From: JAENVU01 sp963756815
GTDB taxonomy: Bacteria > Actinomycetota > Acidimicrobiia > IMCC26256 > JAENVU01
Direction of reading: 5' to 3'
Assembly (NCBI GenBank): GCA_963756815.1
Contig: CAVWPR010000016.1
Coordinates: 1 to 64,000 of the forward strand
Length of the DNA stretch: 64,000 nt
Position 1 is the stretch's first letter; every line of letters starts with the position of its first letter. The translations under genes and the position numbers were made by a program. Below, piece by piece: positions 29,495 to 39,372 of the stretch. The notes beneath the pieces are model-generated. The model did no database searches, was not told the origin of the DNA, and worked only from the letters and a program-made list of their open reading frames with translations.

Positions 29495-32145
29495 TCGACG
29501 ACAGCCGGGCACTCGCCGACGGACTGCTCGGCTTCACCGTGGAAGCCGTCGGCGCGCTCGCCCGGGCCCACTTCCCCGGCTGGCGCATCCCGCACACCTT
29601 CGCCGGCCACCCGGTCGACGCCGACGTCCGGGCCGACCTCCTGTTCACGCTCACGCACCTCGCGCACGGCGGCGTGCGGGAGGTCGCCGACGTTCCCATC
29701 GACGCGCTCGTCACCGAGCAGCTCGGGCAGGTCGACGGTCGGAACACCCACACGTTCTTCTCGTACCGCATCGCCGAGACGCTGCTCCGGGCCGGCGGTT
29801 TCGACGGCAATCCCCTCCTCGCCTCGTGCTCCGACGAGCAACGGGAGGAGGTCGCACGGGCCGTCGACAGTCGCGACTGGATCGAGCTCCTCACCGCCGA
29901 CGTCCTGCCGCGCAACTACGCCGCCGTGCTGTCGCGTTGCGAGCTCGCACGCGCCGAGCTCGGGCTCGCCGACGACCGCGCGCCGCTCGAAGATCTCATC
30001 GGCCGCCTCGCCGCGCTCCTCACCGAGAACCCCGACGGATACCTGGACGACTCCAACGACGCGTCCGGCCGCTACGACATCTACACGGCCGACCTCTGGC
30101 TGTTCTGCGAGCCGCTCGCGCCGCTCATCGGACCCCGGTGGCGCGACGGCACGCGCACCGCGCTCGCACTCGTCGACACGGTCGCGGGTCCTGACGGCGC
30201 CGCGATCCCGTGGGGTCGATCGACCGGCGTCCTCGCCGACGCGCTGACGGTCGAGCTGGCCGCGCTCGCGCTGCGCGACGACCTCCGCGACGACCGCGCC
30301 GAGGCGTGGGTCCGGCGGGGCATCGACGCGTTCGCGGCCACCACGGTCCGGTTCGACCCCGACGGCGTCGCCGATGCCCATCGCCACCGCGACCAGGACG
30401 CCTACCGCGGCCCGGCACGTCGGCTGCAGCTCACGCTCGACGTCCTCGGCAAGCTCGCCTGGGCCGGTGCGACCCTGCGGCAGGCACCACCCGTCGCCGC
30501 CGCCTCGCCCGCCGACACGTACCGCCGCACCGATCGGCTGGTGCGCTTCGAGGCCGAGCGGGCCGCGGGGGTCTGGGTGCACGCCGCACCCGGCCGGCGC
30601 GCCGTCGTGCCCTTCGTCGGCGTCACCCGGAGCCACTACCTGCCCATCCCCCACGACCCCGGGACCTTCGAGGCACCGGTCGACAACGATCTGGTCGTGT
30701 GGGCGCCGCTCGTCGTGAGCCGGGGCCGGCGAGCCACCACCGGTGAGCTCCCGGTCCGGCTCGATGCCGGCACCGACTCCGTCACCGCGCACTGGGACGC
30801 GCTCGCGGTGACCGGACGCGGTCTCGACGGCGCGCGCCCCGAGCCCGTCGCCGGCTCGTGCACCACCACGTACACGGTCGACCGACGAACCCTCGTGGTG
30901 GAGCACGATCTGACCGTCGGCGACCGTGCGGAGGGCATCGCGCTCGTCGTACCCGAGACCGCCCGCGCGCCGCTCCACGTCGAGCTCGACGCCAGTGCAC
31001 CGCATGCGACGACGCGCGTCGTCGTCGACGGCCTCCACGAGTGGGCCACGCCGTACTCGGGACTCGCAGCGGTGCACCAGATCGACGTCGACCCGGTGCG
31101 CGCCGTCCGGCTCACCGCCCGCGTCACGCCGAAGCTCCGCGTCGCGAGCACCGCGTACGGCCACTGGTACGACCGCCTGCTGTACACCCCGATCGACGAC
31201 CGGGTCCTCGAGGTCGCGTCGCCGATCGGCGTGCAGGCCGACCGCGCCGTCGACCTCCGCGCCGTCGAGCTCCTGCACCTGCACTGGCCCGAGTGGTTCG
31301 GCTTCGACGATCCCGAGATCCACGAGCGGCTCGTCGCGTGGCTCGCGGCGCACGGCATCCCGGTGGTCTGGACCGCGCACAACCTCACCCCGCACGACAA
31401 GCGCGCCGACGTGTTCGATCCGATCTACCAGCGGTGGGCCGACGTCGCCGCCGGCGTGATCCACCACACGGCGTGGGGCCGCGATCGGATGCTCGCCCGC
31501 TACCGCTTCCGGCCCGATTGCCGGCACGAGGTGATCCCGCACGGGCACTTCGGCGACCTCTGGCCGCAGGCGGCATCGATGCCACGCGCCGACGCCGAGG
31601 CCCGGCTCGGGTTGGCCCCCACCGGTCTGCGCATCGGGCTCGTCGGGGCGCCACGCACCGACAAGCGGGTCGGCGAGTTCCTCCGCGCCGTCACCGGGTG
31701 CCGGCGTCAGGACCTCCAGGTCGTGTGCTGGTCGCTGGCGTTCGGCGAGACCGCTCCGGACGACCCGCGCATCGCCATCGCCGAGCGGTACCGCCACGCC
31801 GACGAGGCGACGTACTCGGCCCGGCTCGCGGCGTGCGACGCGCTCGCCTTCCCCTTCGATCCCGACGGCGACATGCTCGCCACCGGAACCCTCGCGGACG
31901 CGATCGGCGTCGGCCTCCCTGCTCTGGTCTCCGACTGGCCGTTCCTCACCGAGATGCTCGGCGACGCAGGCATCCGAGTGGGCCACACCGCGGCCGAGAT
32001 CGCGCCCGCGCTCGACGCGCTCACGCACGAGCGACTCGACGCGGCCCGCGCCGCGATGACCGCGCTGCGCCCGCGCTTCGACTGGGGCCCCATCGCGGCG
32101 CGCACCGCCGACCTCTTCGAGCGGGTCGTGCTGGACGAGCCCTGA
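29482..32145 (+). CDS. Fusion: heparinase/DUF2264-like helical-barrel protein with C-terminal GT4 glycosyltransferase
   Basis: One uninterrupted 887-residue frame. Residues 1 to about 340 are helical, with paired motifs (HTFFSYRIAETLLR, YDIYTADLWLFCEPL, IPWGRSTGVLADALTVEL) like (alpha/alpha)6-barrel polysaccharide lyases and DUF2264. About 350-560 is beta-rich. From about 565 a GT-B fold appears: ELLHLHWPEW, WTAHNLTPHDKR, GVIHHTAWGRDR, VIPHGHFGDLWP and the donor-site region FPFDPDGDMLATGTLADAIGVGLP. A glycan-degrading-type barrel joined to a family 4 transferase is unusual. No signal peptide is visible, so it is cytoplasmic. Possible role is glycan processing; the reaction is unknown. Confidence 0.75.
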   Translation: MGVLIDDSRALADGLLGFTVEAVGALARAHFPGWRIPHTFAGHPVDADVRADLLFTLTHLAHGGVREVADVPIDALVTEQLGQVDGRNTHTFFSYRIAETLLRAGGFDGNPLLASCSDEQREEVARAVDSRDWIELLTADVLPRNYAAVLSRCELARAELGLADDRAPLEDLIGRLAALLTENPDGYLDDSNDASGRYDIYTADLWLFCEPLAPLIGPRWRDGTRTALALVDTVAGPDGAAIPWGRSTGVLADALTVELAALALRDDLRDDRAEAWVRRGIDAFAATTVRFDPDGVADAHRHRDQDAYRGPARRLQLTLDVLGKLAWAGATLRQAPPVAAASPADTYRRTDRLVRFEAERAAGVWVHAAPGRRAVVPFVGVTRSHYLPIPHDPGTFEAPVDNDLVVWAPLVVSRGRRATTGELPVRLDAGTDSVTAHWDALAVTGRGLDGARPEPVAGSCTTTYTVDRRTLVVEHDLTVGDRAEGIALVVPETARAPLHVELDASAPHATTRVVVDGLHEWATPYSGLAAVHQIDVDPVRAVRLTARVTPKLRVASTAYGHWYDRLLYTPIDDRVLEVASPIGVQADRAVDLRAVELLHLHWPEWFGFDDPEIHERLVAWLAAHGIPVVWTAHNLTPHDKRADVFDPIYQRWADVAAGVIHHTAWGRDRMLARYRFRPDCRHEVIPHGHFGDLWPQAASMPRADAEARLGLAPTGLRIGLVGAPRTDKRVGEFLRAVTGCRRQDLQVVCWSLAFGETAPDDPRIAIAERYRHADEATYSARLAACDALAFPFDPDGDMLATGTLADAIGVGLPALVSDWPFLTEMLGDAGIRVGHTAAEIAPALDALTHERLDAARAAMTALRPRFDWGPIAARTADLFERVVLDEP

Positions 32146-32193
32146 GCTGCGGGGCCAGGAGAGACTCCCGTGTTTCTCGCGGCGAAATCGGTG

Positions 32194-32989
32194 TCAGGGC
32201 TCGGACTTCACCGCAGAAACGCCGGGGGGCAGCCAGGAACGAAGGGTGGCGGCGTCGCGCCGCAGCGCGTCGGGGTCGTCGCCGGCGACGAACTCGACGA
32301 ACGCGACGCGGTCGCCCCCGAGCGCCGACGCAGCATCGAGCACCGCACTCCACCGGTCGGCGCCGTCGACGAGCGGGCGGCGGTCCTCCGGGCCGGCCCA
32401 CTCGTACACGTGCAGGTGCGACAGCCGCGCGCCGAGCGACGCGATCTCGGCCGCGTCGGCTCCCGGAGTCGTGGGTCCCCGCCAGTACGGCGGCTGCCAG
32501 TACGACATGACGTTCGGCGCGCCCACCGCGTCGAGCAACGCCAGCGTTCCCGCCACCGTCGCCGTCGCGGTCCCGCCGTGGTACTCGAGCCCGACGGTGA
32601 GACCGCGGGCTGCGGCGGCGCCCGCGAACTGCGCCAACGCGGCCGAGAGCAGCGTCGAACCGCGCCCCCTCGGCGGTGACGCCGAACCCGGCCCACACCC
32701 GAACGTTCGGCGCGCCGAGCGCGATCGCGGTGTCGAGCACCGCGGCGGACTCGTCGGCATCCGGGAGCCCGAGCGCGAAGGCGTACGAGCCGTAGGACGC
32801 GACGTCGAGGTCCGCGGCCATCGACGCGTCGCGCGCGCGGCACGCCGCCGCAGTGTCGCCGGGGGGCACGTGCACGTCGCCCCCCCATTCGATCGCCGCG
32901 AGCCCGCACTCGGCGGCGATCCGGGCGATGTCGTCCACGGTCCGGGCCCGCAGCGTGACCGAGCAGAGTCCCGGACGGATCCCCGTCAC
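32194..32989 (-). CDS. Sugar phosphate isomerase/epimerase-like TIM barrel (frame break)
   Basis: About 264 residues of the xylose-isomerase-like AP_endonuc_2 family. Recognisable strands are LAAIEWGGDVHV, LTVGLEYHGGT (metal Glu, His), LSHLHVYEW and the terminal FVEFVAGDD with the last metal ligand. Such proteins isomerise or epimerise sugars, inosose or hydroxypyruvate. The frame breaks near 32665; one base must be removed. The ATG overlaps the stop of the hydroxyacid dehydrogenase (ATGA), so the two are cotranslated. It is convergent with the GT4 fusion gene. Confidence 0.8.
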
Positions 32990-33991
32990 GCGATCCGATC
33001 GAGATCGGCGGCGACGACCGGATGGAGCGGCGGCTCACCGGCCACGAACCGCTCCACCTCGGTCACCGCGAGCTCGGAGAGGCGGACGAGCTCGTTGCCC
33101 ATCGCCCCGGCGACGTGCGGCGTGACGAACGCGTTCGGGAGCGCGAGCAGCGGATGGCCGGCCGGCAGCGGATCGGGCTCGGTCACGTCGAGCACCGCGG
33201 CGAGCCGGCCGGACGTGAGCTCTGCGACGAGCGCGTCCTGGTCGACGAGCGCGGGCCGGGCCGTGTTCACCACCGTCGCGCCATCGGGCAACGCCGCGAG
33301 CTGCGCAGCGCCGATCATCCCGCGGGTCGGTGGGATGTCGGGTGCGTGGATGGACAGCAGCCGCACCGACGCGCAGAGCTCGTCCAGCGCCTCGACCTTC
33401 TCCACGCCGAGCGCGTCCGCCTCCTCGTCGCTGAGGTACGGGTCATACACCGCGCACTCGAGGTCGGTGGCCCGCAGCGCGTCGATCACGAGCCGTCCGA
33501 CGAACGACGCGCCCACGATCCCGACGCGCGCTCCCGCAGTTGCCGACACGCGATCGATCCAGGGTGACCTGCGCGTCGGGGTCGCGCTGCAGCTCGCGGA
33601 CGAGGAAGACCCCCTTGTTGGCGAGCAGGATCGCCGCGACCGCGTACTCCGCGACCGGCACCGCGTTCGCAGCCGCGGCCGAGGTCACCACGATGCCGCG
33701 CTCGAACACGGCGTCGGTCACCTGCCACTTCACCGTTCCGGCGCCGTAGGCGAAGAGGCGCAGCCTCGGCGCGCGCTCGAGCACCGCGGCGGTGAGGGTG
33801 GGGCAACCCCAGTGGCCCACGAGGATCTCCGCCTCCGCGAGGAGCGCGTCGGCGCGCGGATCGTCCCAGGCGGCCAGCGGCACCGGGTCCGCAACCTGCC
33901 CGCACGCCTCGAGCCGGGTGCGCTGCTCTCGGGTGAACAGGTGCTCGATCATGCCGTCGAGCATCCCGAACACGATCACCGGCTCAGCCAC
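32986..33991 (-). CDS. D-isomer-specific 2-hydroxyacid dehydrogenase (frame break)
   Basis: About 334 residues. The Rossmann motif GIVGASFVGRLV, the substrate Arg in VVNTARPALVD, the Glu in DVTEPDPLP and the catalytic His in VTPHVAGA place it in the 2-hacid_dh family. It would interconvert a 2-keto and D-2-hydroxy acid with NAD(P). An N-terminal catalytic segment lies in another frame; one base near 33555 restores it. The GTG start follows CACTAT by six bases. Pairing with the TIM-barrel epimerase suggests oxidation of a sugar acid. Confidence 0.84.
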
Positions 33992-33997
33992 GACGCC

Positions 33998-34003
33998 ATA
34001 GTG
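33998..34003 (-). promoter_or_regulatory. -10 element of hydroxyacid dehydrogenase gene (leaderless)
   Basis: CACTAT on the minus strand, six bases before GTG 33991; the first base is not T. Confidence 0.45.
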
Positions 34004-34087
34004 GCAGAGCCGCCGACGAGGCAGGCCACGTTGCGTGGCCGCGGGCCACCGTGCGAGGCTTTCCCGCTTCGGGTGGAGGGGGATCAC

Positions 34088-36302
34088 GTGCGGAAGTCGC
34101 TCGTCGTCGTGTTGACGTTGGCCATGGTCGCGACAGGCTGTCGTGTGCTCCTCGACCCGGATCCGCCCGGTCCCCGCACGACCGACGGCTTCGTTCCCAC
34201 GTCCTACCTGCGGGCGCGTCAGAACTCGTACCTCGACTACGCCTCCACGCAGTTCGCGCCGGGATCGTTCACCAACCTCATCGCGAACGCCGAGCACGCG
34301 CGACGGACGGGTCAGCCGTTCGACACCGCGGGCATCACCATGGCCGACTTCGCGAACTCGTTCTCGCGGTTCGACAACTACGTCGACACGTCGGACTTCG
34401 ACCTCACGTACCTCATGAACCTCTGGTACGGCTACCGCGACCTGCTCCCGGCCGACGTGCGCGCCGCGACCGAGGCGCACTTCAAGAGCTTCAAGTACTG
34501 GTACACCGATCCGCAGCCCGCCGGGGTGATCGACCAGCGGTACTACTGGTCCGAGAACCACCGGCTGCTGTACCACGCCGACGAGTACCTGGCCGGCCAG
34601 GCGTTCCCGAACGACGTGTTCTCCTCCGACGGTCACACCGGCGCCTGGCACCGCGACCGCGCGCACGGGCTGATCGACAAGTGGCTCACCGAGAAGGCGA
34701 AGTACGGCTTCACCGAATGGCACTCCGACGTCTACTACCAGAAGACGTTCGACGCGCTGATCACCATCGTGGAGTGGGTCAACGACCCGGTGCTCAGCCG
34801 GCGGGCGTCGATGGTCCTCGACCTCCTGCTGTTCGACATCGCGCTGCACATCCAGAAGGGCAACGACGGCGCGACCCACGGGCGCTCGTACATGAAGGAC
34901 AAGAGCGTCGCGACCGACCAGGACATCTTCAACCTGTCGAAGCTGCTGTTCGACGACACCACCCTCGGGTACAACTCCACCGGCGACCCGGGCGCGACGC
35001 TGATGGCGCGGGCGCGGCGCTACCGGGTACCGGCGGTGATCCTCCGGGTCGCACAGTCCAAGTACACGACCGTCGACCAGGAGCACATGGGAGTCGCCCT
35101 CGACGCCGCGGCGCCGGTCGACCACACGCAGACCGGCATCGACGGGCACTCGTTCTCCGACCCGAACGAGGTCGAGTTCTGGTGGGAGAAGGGCGCGCAG
35201 ACCGCGTGGCAGACCGTCCCGCTCACGATGGACACCCTGGACCGGTACGGCCTGTGGGAGTCCGACTTCTTCAAGGACTTCAAGCCCATCGCCGACCTCA
35301 CCGGTGGGAACCGCACCGTCGCGCAGAACCTCGCGCAGTCGCTCCAGGCGATGCTCGGCTTCGCGCTGCTCACCGCCGTGGACACCTACACGTACCGCTC
35401 CGACTCGGTGATGCTCTCCACCGCGCAGTCGTACCGGCCCGGATTCGCGAGCGAGCAGCACCACATCTCGCAGGCCACGCTCGACGAGCAGGCGATCGTG
35501 TTCACCACCCATCCGAAGAACGAGCCGCAGTCGGGCACGCAGTGGCCCGACGACGACGGCTACTGGACGGGGAACGGCAGCCTGCCGCGCGCCGCGCAGC
35601 ACGGCGCACTGTCGGTCAGTCTCTATGCGCCCGCCTTCGCGAACCCGGGACCGCCGCTGACCGCGTTCAAGTACCTCGACTACACGCACGCGTACTTCCC
35701 GCAGGAGCGGTTCGACGAGGTCGTGCAGCAGAACGGCTGGACGTTCGGGCGCAAGGGGAACGGCTACGTGGCGCTGTGGTCGTGGCGCCCGATGCAGTGG
35801 CGCACCTACACCGACCCCGGCATCTACACCCACGGGCTGACGAAGCCGTTCGACCTCGTCGCCCCGGGTGGAGCCGACGACGTCTGGTTCACGCAGGTGG
35901 GCGACGCGAAGACGTTCGGCGACTTCGCCCGGTTCCGTGCCGCGGTGCTGGGCGGCGCGATCCACGTCGCGCCTGCGCGCGCCGGTCAACGGGCTCGCCG
36001 GCGGCTTCGACGTGAGCTACGCGTCGCCGACCGAGGGGCTCGTCACGTTCGGCACCACCGGCGCGCTGACCGTGAAGGGCCGGCCCGTCGCGCTCGACTC
36101 CGGCAAGCGCTACGACAACCCCTGGGCCCTGGTCCCGTTCGGGTCCCAGCAGCTCACGATCGCGGACAAGGCCGGAGATCTGAAGCTCGACTTCGCGACG
36201 ACGACCCGCACCGCGTCGTCGACCCCCGAGCACTGCGGGGCCGGACACGACCACCACCGCCCCGGCGACCCCGCCCACGGGCACGGGTGCGACCCACGCT
36301 GA
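34088..36302 (+). CDS. Large secreted lipoprotein, possible (alpha/alpha)-barrel glycan lyase (frame break)
   Basis: About 737 residues. The GTG start has GGAGGGGG five to six bases upstream. The signal peptide ends in the lipobox MVATGC (Cys18). The mature protein is rich in aromatic residues, with a helical region (LMNLWYGYRDLLP, RYYWSENHRLLYHADEYLAG, FDALITIVEWVND) followed by a beta-rich C-terminus (YVALWSWRPMQWRTY, GALTVKGRPVAL), the architecture of chondroitin-AC/hyaluronate-type lyases. I do not recognise the family exactly. The frame breaks near 35975. A further shift near the end would give a Thr/Pro-rich tail, so the C-terminus is uncertain. Confidence 0.7.
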
Positions 36303-36338
36303 CCGCCTCCGGCCCGACGGGCGCGTGACGACGATCGC

Positions 36339-36344
36339 TAACCT
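36339..36344 (+). promoter_or_regulatory. -10 element of FGGY kinase gene (leaderless)
   Basis: TAACCT on the plus strand, six bases before GTG 36351. Confidence 0.6.
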
Positions 36345-36350
36345 CCGCAG

Positions 36351-37886
36351 GTGACCCACGCGCTCGGGATCGACGTCGGAACGACCAACGCCAAGGTCGC
36401 GCTCGTCGACGAGACCGGCCGGTTGGTCGCCGCCGCGGCCCGGCCGATCCGAACCGTGCGCGACGGCGAGATCGCCACCCAGGACCCGGCCGAGCTCTGG
36501 GCCGCGGTCGTCGGCGCCACCCGGGAGGTGGTGGCCGCCGCGCCAGGGGCAGCCGCCGAGGTCGCGCACATCGGGATCGACAGCCAGTACTCGTCGACGG
36601 TGCCCGTGGACGCGACCGGTGAGCCGATCGGGCCGCTGGTCATGTACCTCGACATGCGGGGCACCGACCACTGCCTCGAGATCCTCGGACGCGAGCCCGA
36701 GGCGTTCATGACGTTCACCGATCACCACGGGATCCCGCCCGTGGGCGCCGGCCTGTCGCTGTCCCACATGCTCCACTTCCAGCACGACGAGCCCGAGATC
36801 CACGCCCGGACGGCGGCGTACCTCGAGGTCATGGAGCTCGTCGCGGCGCGCCTCACCGGCGAGATCGTCGCCAACCAGTGCACGCAGTTCACGTCCCAGC
36901 TGATCGACAACCGCACGCTCGGCGCCACGGAGTACGACCCGGTGCTCGTGCAGATGAGCGGCATCGACGCCTCGAAGCTGCCCCCGTTACGTCCGCTCGA
37001 CGACCCGGTCGGCACATTCCGCGGCGAGGTCGCGGCGGAGCTCGGCCTCCCGGCCGGAGCCGTCGTGCACGCGGCGATCAACGACAGCCACGCGGGCGCG
37101 ATCGCCACCGGCGCCCGGGCCGACGCGCGCATCGGCCTGATGATCGGCACCACGTCGGTGATGCTCGACACCACCGAGAAGTTCGGCACCGACCTCGATC
37201 ACGAGGTGCTGTCGATGCCGGGGCCGTTCGCGGGCGAGTACCTCGTGTGGGCCGAGAACGGGCTGTCCGGGAAGGTCGTCGAGCACGTACTCGAGCACGT
37301 CGTGCACGCGACCGACGAGCTCGGCGACCACGCGACCGAGGATCCGTTCGCCGCGCTCGATCGCGTGCTCGCCGCGGTCCCGCCGGGGAGCGGCAAGATC
37401 CTGTTCCTGCCCTGGCTCGCCGGGTCGCTCTCACCGAGCGCGAACGGCACGATGCGCGGCGGGTTCCTCAACCTGTCGCTCGACACCGAGCGTCGCGACC
37501 TCGTCCGCGCCGTGATCGAGGGCCTGGGCTTCAATCTCGGGTGGCTGCTGCCGATCGTGGAGGGCTTCTCCGGGCATCGCGGCGACGAGATCGTGTTCGG
37601 TGGCGGCGCCGCCCGCTCCGAGCAGTGGGTGCAGACGCTCGCCGACATCCTCGGCCGTCCCGTCGCACCCCTGCGCAACCCGCACCAGACCATCGCCCGC
37701 GCCACCGCGCTCTACGCGCTGTACCGGGGCGGCGTGCTCGACGACGCCGACCTCGCCGGCATGGTCGACACCGTCGGCGTCGTGGAGCCGAGAACCGAGC
37801 ACCGCGCCACCTACGACCTGTTGCAGACCCAGTTCATCGCCGCGTTCGAAGCCCTGCGCGACATCTCCGCGGCCCTCAACGGCTGA
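36351..37886 (+). CDS. FGGY-family carbohydrate kinase
   Basis: An intact 511-residue sugar kinase. GIDVGTTNAKVALVDE is the phosphate-1 loop at the N-terminus. The second domain contains IGTTSVMLDTT and FGGGAARSEQWVQTLADILGRPV, the adenosine-binding and FGGY C-terminal regions. It is nearest in style to xylulokinases and gluconokinases; the substrate could be a ketopentose, polyol or sugar acid. The GTG start lies six bases after TAACCT. The PLP-lyase gene follows after 26 bp that include a run of nine C, so they form a two-gene operon. Confidence 0.9.
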   Translation: MTHALGIDVGTTNAKVALVDETGRLVAAAARPIRTVRDGEIATQDPAELWAAVVGATREVVAAAPGAAAEVAHIGIDSQYSSTVPVDATGEPIGPLVMYLDMRGTDHCLEILGREPEAFMTFTDHHGIPPVGAGLSLSHMLHFQHDEPEIHARTAAYLEVMELVAARLTGEIVANQCTQFTSQLIDNRTLGATEYDPVLVQMSGIDASKLPPLRPLDDPVGTFRGEVAAELGLPAGAVVHAAINDSHAGAIATGARADARIGLMIGTTSVMLDTTEKFGTDLDHEVLSMPGPFAGEYLVWAENGLSGKVVEHVLEHVVHATDELGDHATEDPFAALDRVLAAVPPGSGKILFLPWLAGSLSPSANGTMRGGFLNLSLDTERRDLVRAVIEGLGFNLGWLLPIVEGFSGHRGDEIVFGGGAARSEQWVQTLADILGRPVAPLRNPHQTIARATALYALYRGGVLDDADLAGMVDTVGVVEPRTEHRATYDLLQTQFIAAFEALRDISAALNG

Positions 37887-37912
37887 CCCCCCCCCGACCC
37901 CGAGGATCGTTC

Positions 37913-39314
37913 ATGAGCGCCTACCCCTACGCCGACCGCTACCCAGTGCTCCGTGGCCTGCCGTCCGAGGGTCGCGACCGCAACGCGATCATCGCCGAGC
38001 TGCGCGAGATCGCGACCGACGAGGACAAGACGTGGGAGACCGGCAAGTGCTCCGGCACCATGTATTGCGGTGACCACGACCACTACGACTTCATGAACGA
38101 AGTGTTCGGCATGTACAGCCACATGAACGTGCTCCAGCGCGACATGTGCCCGAGCGCGACGCGGTTCGAGGGCGAGATCATCGCGATGACCCTCGACCTC
38201 ATGCACGGGAGCGCGGCCGAGAGCGCCGACGACGGTCCGGTCGGGCTCATCACGTCCGGCGGCAGCGGCAGCATCCTGCACTCGGTGCTCGCCTATCGCG
38301 AGTGGGCCCGCAACGTGAAGGGCATCGCGCACCCGAACATCGTCAAGCCCGAGACCGCGCACCCCGCCTTCAACAAGGCGTGCCACCTGGTCGACGTCGA
38401 GCTGCGCCAGGCGCCGGTCGACCCCGTCACCGCGCAGGTGGACGTCGGCGCGATCGACCGCGCTGATCGACGAGAACACCGCCGCGCTGATCGGCTCCGC
38501 GTGCAACTACGGCTACGGCACCATCGACCCGATCGAGGAGATGGGCCGGCTCGCGCTCGACTCCGGGATCGGGCTCCACGTCGACGGCTGCCTCGGCGGG
38601 TTCATCCTGCCGTGGGGCGAGCAGCTCGGCTACGACATCCCGCCGTTCGACTTCCGCGTCCCGGGCGTCACGAGCATCTCCGCCGACACCCACAAGTACG
38701 CCTACGGATTGAAGGGCACGTCGGTGCTGCTGTTCCGCGACAAGGTGCTGCGCAACGGCCAGTACTTCTACCTCACCGACTGGACGGGCGGGAAGTACTG
38801 CTCCCCCGGGATCGACGGCTCGCGCTCGGGTGGGCTGCTCGCGGCGACGTGGGCAGGAATGGTGTCGCTCGGTCGGGAGGGTTACCTGCGCTACGCGCGC
38901 GCGATCTTCGAGACCGCGTTCGCGATGCAGGACGCCGTGAAGGCGCACTCGGAGCTGCGCATCATCGGCTCGCCGACGTTCTGCTTCAGCTTCACGTCGG
39001 ACGAGTTCGACATCTACCACGTGAACGACTTCATGCGGACCCGTGGCTGGCGGTTCAACGGCCAGCAGTACCCGAACTCGATCCACATGGCGGTGACCCG
39101 GCCCCAGACCCAGGACGGTCTCGCCGACACGTTCGCGACCGACCTCGACGACGCGGTCCGGTACGCGCTCGAGCACAAGGACGAGCCGGCCAAGAGCAGC
39201 GCCATCTACGGCGGCGTCGCCGGCGGCCCGAGCGACGACGCCACCGCGTTCATCGAGGCCGTGATGGCCGACATGATGGACGAGCAGCAGGCCCTGCCAC
39301 CGATCCCCGCCTGA
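37913..39314 (+). CDS. Sphingosine-1-phosphate lyase-like PLP enzyme (frame break)
   Basis: About 466 residues of the group II pyridoxal-dependent decarboxylase fold. GLITSGGSGSILHSVLAYREW, HPAFNKACHLVDVELR, GLHVDGCLGGFILPW (PLP-binding Asp) and SADTHKYAYGLKG (Schiff-base Lys) follow the S1P-lyase pattern closely. S1P lyase cleaves long-chain base phosphates to an aldehyde and phosphoethanolamine. Bacterial homologues may use other phospho-amino alcohols. The frame breaks near 38460 between two perfectly collinear halves. The operon partner is the FGGY kinase upstream. Confidence 0.82.
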
Positions 39315-39372
39315 CCGCCGCCATTTCTCGGGCATTCTCGCCCGACCCCAGAGACAGCGGAGGACGGACGGC

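Noticed and set aside
29332..32028. An 898-residue open frame on the minus strand opposite the GT4 fusion
   Set aside because: Its translation is Arg/Glu/Asp-rich with no recognisable motif, while the plus strand encodes clear GT-B and barrel motifs. Long antisense frames are expected at this GC content.
32246..34087. A long upstream extension of the secreted lipoprotein frame
   Set aside because: The extension is antisense to the epimerase and dehydrogenase genes. The signal peptide with lipobox and a strong Shine-Dalgarno fix the start at 34088.
37887..37895. Run of nine C between FGGY kinase and PLP enzyme as a phase-variation tract
   Set aside because: It lies in the intergenic gap after the kinase stop and does not affect either reading frame.
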